14,755 bases of DNA from JBEKHI01 sp050012355. GTDB lineage: Bacteria; Actinomycetota; Actinomycetes; Streptosporangiales; Streptosporangiaceae. Shown here one piece after another: positions 11,573-14,755 of this stretch. The DNA is taken from positions 1-14,755 of the forward strand of contig JBEKHI010000200.1 in the NCBI GenBank assembly GCA_050012355.1. Direction: 5' to 3'. The notes beneath the pieces were generated by a model. The model had not been told where the DNA came from, ran no database searches, and saw only the letters and a list, made by a program, of their open reading frames with translations. The stretch's first letter is position 1; the number at the start of each line of letters is the position of its first letter. A program made the translations under genes and the position numbers.

Positions 11573-12412
11573 CTACCCCCGTCGACTGGGGTCGGCGAGA
11601 ACTAGCAGCCCGCGCAGTCCCGCGTCCAGGAGCAAGCCGATGATCGCGATAGCGATGATGCCCGCCAACGCGATCGATGTCTGGAGGAAGTCCCCGGCCT
11701 GGGCGATCAGGTAGCCAAGACCGGAGGTGGCGGCGAGCATCTCGGCGGCCACGATCGACGTCCACGCGCCCGCCATCGAGATGCGCATGCCGACCAGGAT
11801 CCCCGGCAGCGCCGCGCGCAACTGCACATGCAGCAGCGTGTACCACCGGGACGCGCCGAGGACGCGGCCGGCCAGGATCAGGTCGTCAGGTACCTCGTCA
11901 AGCGCGGCGACCGTCGCGATCACCATGATCGGCACGACGCCGAACACGATCAGCACTTCCTTCGGAAGTTCCCCGATGCCGAACCAGACGATCAGCAGCG
12001 GGATGAACGCCAGTGGCGGCAGCGGCCTGATGACCTCGACCACCGGGTCGATAAGCTGCCGAAGCACCTGGTTGGCCGACATCGCCGCGCCGATAGCCAC
12101 GCCAATCACGACACCGATGACGAAACCGACGAGAATGCGCCGCAGGCTGACCACGATGTCGTACCAGAGCGGCTTCGATTGTGACGGGTACGGGTTGTCC
12201 CAGTAGTGCACGAACGAGTGGGCAGTCTGGATGAACGAGGGGAGGATGACCGCGTCGTTAAGTAGCATCGCCGCGACCTGCCACGCGAGGAGCAGCACGA
12301 GGATGCCGACGGCACCGATGACTACCCTCCGGGTCCGCGACCGCCGCACGTTACGACGATGTTCGATGAGCTCGAAGGCGTCGACGTTGGGCCGTTGATC
12401 GACGGAGACCAC
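11573..12412 (-). CDS. ABC transporter permease, SsuC/TauC type
   Basis: The protein has 279 residues from GTG 12412, with GGAGG 6 nt upstream. About six membrane segments are visible, starting at residues 30-50 (VIGAVGILVLLLAWQVAAML). The binding-protein-dependent EAA loop (about 176-206) reads DDLILAGRVLGASRWYTLLH and contacts the ATPase. RPLPPLAFIPLLIVWFGIG (129-147) is typical of nitrate/sulfonate/taurine permeases. The start follows the ATPase stop codon by 1 nt (TGA-C-GTG) and the ribosome binding site lies within the ATPase gene, so translation is coupled. Last gene of the three-gene operon. Confidence 0.94.
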   Translation of the reverse strand: MVSVDQRPNVDAFELIEHRRNVRRSRTRRVVIGAVGILVLLLAWQVAAMLLNDAVILPSFIQTAHSFVHYWDNPYPSQSKPLWYDIVVSLRRILVGFVIGVVIGVAIGAAMSANQVLRQLIDPVVEVIRPLPPLAFIPLLIVWFGIGELPKEVLIVFGVVPIMVIATVAALDEVPDDLILAGRVLGASRWYTLLHVQLRAALPGILVGMRISMAGAWTSIVAAEMLAATSGLGYLIAQAGDFLQTSIALAGIIAIAIIGLLLDAGLRGLLVLADPSRRG

Positions 12413-12413
12413 G

Positions 12414-13190
12414 TCAATCCTCCAGGGTGGTTCGGACGGCGCGCTTGACGGCGAGGAATTCCGGTGTGTCCACGTCGGCGGTCTGCCGCGGACGGCGCAG
12501 CGGTACGTCGATGATCTGGTCGATGCCGGGCGGCTGGCCGCCCATGACGGCGATGCGGTCGCCGAGCAGCACCGCCTCCTCGATGTCATGCGTCACGAAC
12601 ACGATCGTCATCGAGAACTCCTCGCGGACCCGCAGCAGGAACTCGTGCATTCGCGTCCGAGTGATGGCGTCGAGTGCACCGAACGGCTCGTCCATCAGCA
12701 GCAGCGACGGCCGGGTGATCAGCGCGCGGGCGAACGCGGCCCGGTGCCGCATACCACCGGACAGCTCGTGCGGGAATGCCTGACCGAAGCCGGCCAGTCC
12801 GACCGTCTCGAGTATCGACTCCGCGTCGGCGTCGAGTTCAGGGTCGTCGCGTTCGTGCAGGCCGGCGGCGCGCTGTGCGAGCGGGCCGAACAGCACGTTC
12901 TTCTTGGTGGTTAGCCAGCCGAACAGCATGGGCTGCTGAAACAGCATTCCGCGGTCGGGGGAGGGACCGGTGACCGGCTCGCCGTCCATGGTGACCGTGC
13001 CCTGGTCGGGCTTGAGCGCGCCGGCGATGATGCGCAGCAGCGTCGACTTGCCGCAGCCGGACGGGCCGAGCAGGCAGACCAGCTCGCCGGTGCGTACCTG
13101 GAGGTCGATATCGGCGAGCGCGACGGTGGCGCGCCCGCCTCGGCGGTATGTCTTGCGGACGTTGCCGATCTGGACGAGGTTAGCAGTCAC
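12414..13190 (-). CDS. ABC transporter ATP-binding protein, SsuB/TauB type
   Basis: The protein has 258 residues from GTG 13190. All ABC motifs are present: Walker A GPSGCGKST (42-50), Q-loop FQQPMLFGWLT (about 84-94), signature LSGGM (143-147, followed by RHR where RQR is usual), Walker B LLLMDEPFGALD (163-174) and H-loop His201. Sequence and neighbours place it with sulfonate/taurine/nitrate importers; it energises uptake with the permease encoded downstream. The start overlaps the 3' end of the substrate-binding protein gene by 11 nt and has no clear ribosome binding site, suggesting coupled translation. Confidence 0.95.
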   Translation of the reverse strand: MTANLVQIGNVRKTYRRGGRATVALADIDLQVRTGELVCLLGPSGCGKSTLLRIIAGALKPDQGTVTMDGEPVTGPSPDRGMLFQQPMLFGWLTTKKNVLFGPLAQRAAGLHERDDPELDADAESILETVGLAGFGQAFPHELSGGMRHRAAFARALITRPSLLLMDEPFGALDAITRTRMHEFLLRVREEFSMTIVFVTHDIEEAVLLGDRIAVMGGQPPGIDQIIDVPLRRPRQTADVDTPEFLAVKRAVRTTLED

Positions 13191-14292
13191 CGTTGAGCGC
13201 GTTCTTTACGAAGGTGGGGTCGACGTGCCCGGCGATTTCAGCTGCCGTCGGCGCGGTGGTCAAGCGTCCCTGCTGCACGAGGAACTGGCCGGTCTGCGCG
13301 TACGCCTGCACGAGACGGCTGCTGGTGTCGCCCGGCGTGGAGCCGAGCCAGTGCAGTTGCTGGCTGAGCGGTATGAACGGGTATGCCTTCGTGGCGGCGA
13401 TGATCTGGCTGACGGACGTGATGCCCTGGAAGCTCGCCGACTGAGCCAGGTATTTGGCGCTGCCCGCGCCCGTCAGATCCCTGGTGGCCGTCACCTCGGC
13501 GCAGACATATTTCTGGATGAGGCTGGGGTCGGAATTCACCAGGCTTGAGCTGACCGCCACCACGTCGATGCCCGCGACGCCCTCCTTGGCGATCTGCTCA
13601 GCGTCGGTGATCGCATGCCCGCCGGTGCCCTCGACCTCCGTCGCGTAGCTGCCGTACACGTAGGCGGCGTCGATGGCGTGCGAGACGTAGGCGGCGGCGA
13701 CCGCCTGCTCGCTGTCCATCTCGACGAGCTTGACGCTACTGGTGAGGCCCTGCAGCCTGAGCCAGCCTCGCAGCTCGTAATCCTCTGAGGAACCGACGAG
13801 CACGCCGATCGACTTACCACTGAGCTGGCTGGCCGTCGTGACGCTGGCGGGCACCAGGAGCTGGTCGGCGTCGAAGGACTGCACGAGGACCACGGTGATG
13901 CCGGTGCCCTCGCCGATCGCCTCGGTGGTCGGCGGGTTTCCGACGCCGCTGATCGACTGCACGGACCCGCTGCGCATCTCGGCGATCGCGGTGACGCCCG
14001 CTTCAAACGGTATGAAGTGCAGGTGAGCCGGGACTGTCGCGGCCACCGATGAGTTGGTCGCGATGATCGAGTCGGAGTCGGCCACCGAGCCGGTGGACGT
14101 GGAGATCGTGAAGTTTGGCTCGGTAGTGCTGCCGCCTCCTTGGGCGGCGGCGTACCCGCCCACGCCGGCCGCGACAAGCACAACCACGGCGACAGCCGTA
14201 TAGATACGGCGCCGACGGCGGCGCTTGTACACCGGGAGCGGTTGCTTCTTACCGGCTTCGGGAGTGGTGTCGGCGGGACTCATACGCGTCAT
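13180..14292 (-). CDS. ABC transporter substrate-binding protein, TauA/SsuA-like
   Basis: The protein has about 370 residues from ATG 14292; ATG 14283 is equally possible and neither has a good ribosome binding site. A basic stretch YKRRRRRRIY precedes one hydrophobic segment (about 31-50), an anchor or signal peptide without a lipobox Cys. The mature part has the features of TauA/SsuA periplasmic-type binding proteins: FIPFEAGVTAIAEMRSGSVQ, GVGNPPTTEAIGEGTGITVV, QLSGKSIGVLVGSSEDYELR, a C-terminal YPFIPLSQQLHWLGSTPG and FLVQQGRLTTAPTAAEIAGHVD. The ligand could be taurine, another sulfonate or a different small molecule; no desulfonation gene is visible. It heads an operon with the ATPase and permease genes. 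The frame is open further upstream, but that part does not read like protein. Confidence 0.88.
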   Translation of the reverse strand: MTRMSPADTTPEAGKKQPLPVYKRRRRRRIYTAVAVVVLVAAGVGGYAAAQGGGSTTEPNFTISTSTGSVADSDSIIATNSSVAATVPAHLHFIPFEAGVTAIAEMRSGSVQSISGVGNPPTTEAIGEGTGITVVLVQSFDADQLLVPASVTTASQLSGKSIGVLVGSSEDYELRGWLRLQGLTSSVKLVEMDSEQAVAAAYVSHAIDAAYVYGSYATEVEGTGGHAITDAEQIAKEGVAGIDVVAVSSSLVNSDPSLIQKYVCAEVTATRDLTGAGSAKYLAQSASFQGITSVSQIIAATKAYPFIPLSQQLHWLGSTPGDTSSRLVQAYAQTGQFLVQQGRLTTAPTAAEIAGHVDPTFVKNALNGDC

Positions 14293-14535
14293 GATGATCG
14301 TCACACCCACGATAGTCAACATTTCCGGTTGTATTACTAGATAATGCCAGGTAGGTAACGAGTGTCCGACTGACGCACGGTGTTTCCGGTCCGTCCGGCC
14401 GCCGCCGCGCGGCCGATGCCGATACCCCCGCTTTGACTGGGATCCTCTTGCTGGCTTACCGTCGTTCATGTGCTTGTTACTTCGAGGTACGCTCCCGCGT
14501 CGCGACGCTCGGAGTACGGGGAGCGGCGGTCGCCG

Positions 14536-14755
14536 GTGGAGATCGTCGCCACGATGGGGACGGTCATCACCCGTTCGCCCGGCGCTGAGGTCACTGGGCT
14601 GCGCGGCGGGCGGTTCGGGCGGTGGGCCGATGGGGTCACCACGATGCGTGCGGACTGCCAGGCATTCGCGGAGTACTGGCGGGTGCACAACGAGCGCGTC
14701 CTCGACGATACCGGCCCGCTGTGGGTAGTTCTCGGGGACTCGACCGCCCAGGGAC
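14536..14755 (+). CDS. SGNH/GDSL hydrolase, N-terminal part (runs off right edge)
   Basis: About 73 codons are visible. The translation ends with GPLWVVLGDSTAQG, which is block I of SGNH/GDSL hydrolases, where Ser69 would be the nucleophile. Before it, YWRVHNERVLDDTG and GGRFGRWADGVTTMRADCQAF match the N-terminal extension I recall in actinobacterial members of the family. These enzymes hydrolyse esters or acyl groups; the substrate is unknown. The start is uncertain: GTG 14536 has GGGGAG 13 nt upstream (rather far), and the frame is open to GTG 14470. It is divergent from the ABC importer operon across about 243 nt, which hold a GC hairpin (14396-14415) and little else that I recognise. Confidence 0.75.
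   Translation, partial: MEIVATMGTVITRSPGAEVTGLRGGRFGRWADGVTTMRADCQAFAEYWRVHNERVLDDTGPLWVVLGDSTAQG

Noticed and set aside
14466..14690. 74-codon minus-strand frame at the right end
   Set aside because: Shadow of the SGNH hydrolase frame, which reads into a clear GDS motif.

Overview
This window looks like chromosomal DNA of a high-GC actinomycete. The evidence is strong GC bias at third codon positions, frequent GTG starts, purine-rich ribosome binding sites, a paired XRE/DUF5753 regulator and DUF397 protein (a combination typical of Streptomyces-like and Streptosporangiales-like bacteria), a MarR-GNAT fusion and an actinobacterial DUF853 ATPase. I cannot name a genus. I see no tRNA, rRNA, CRISPR array, transposase or integrase.

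Layout. (1) 1-388: 5' part of a luciferase-like flavin monooxygenase, minus strand, running off the left edge. (2) 389-4588: the most unusual region. A short three-helix membrane protein resembling Pycsar TM effectors (706-1194) is followed 10 nt later by a Crp/Fnr-type CNB-HTH protein (1205-1882). A minus-strand XRE/DUF5753 gene and DUF397 gene (3194-1830) come next, then a protein fusing a cyclic-nucleotide-binding domain to a divergent class III nucleotide-cyclase domain (3560-4588). (3) 4668-7410: a MarR-GNAT regulator that is probably leaderless and self-regulated, and a secreted PNGase A-type glycoamidase. (4) 7411-8039: a repeat-rich convergent intergenic region. (5) 10364-8040, minus strand: a DUF853/HerA-like ATPase and a DUF4097 lipoprotein. 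(6) 10490-11056: a small cysteine-rich lipoprotein. (7) 11057-11572: a convergent spacer with a 19-bp perfect inverted repeat. (8) 14292-11573, minus strand: a tightly coupled SsuABC/TauABC-type ABC importer operon. (9) 14536 to the right edge: 5' part of an SGNH/GDSL hydrolase.

How the genes may work together. Region 2 holds the parts of a cyclic-nucleotide signalling or defence circuit: a cyclase-like protein, two CNB domains that both keep the Glu and Arg of the phosphate-binding cassette, and a membrane protein with PycTM/DUF5706-like topology. A Pycsar-like antiphage or stress module is my best hypothesis. The parts are seen in the sequence; the system is inferred. The leader of the cyclase gene also shows short blocks, in the right order, that resemble the ydaO (c-di-AMP) riboswitch; this is weak evidence. 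The other regions are ordinary accessory or housekeeping functions. The two convergent spacers each carry a long hairpin near their middle.
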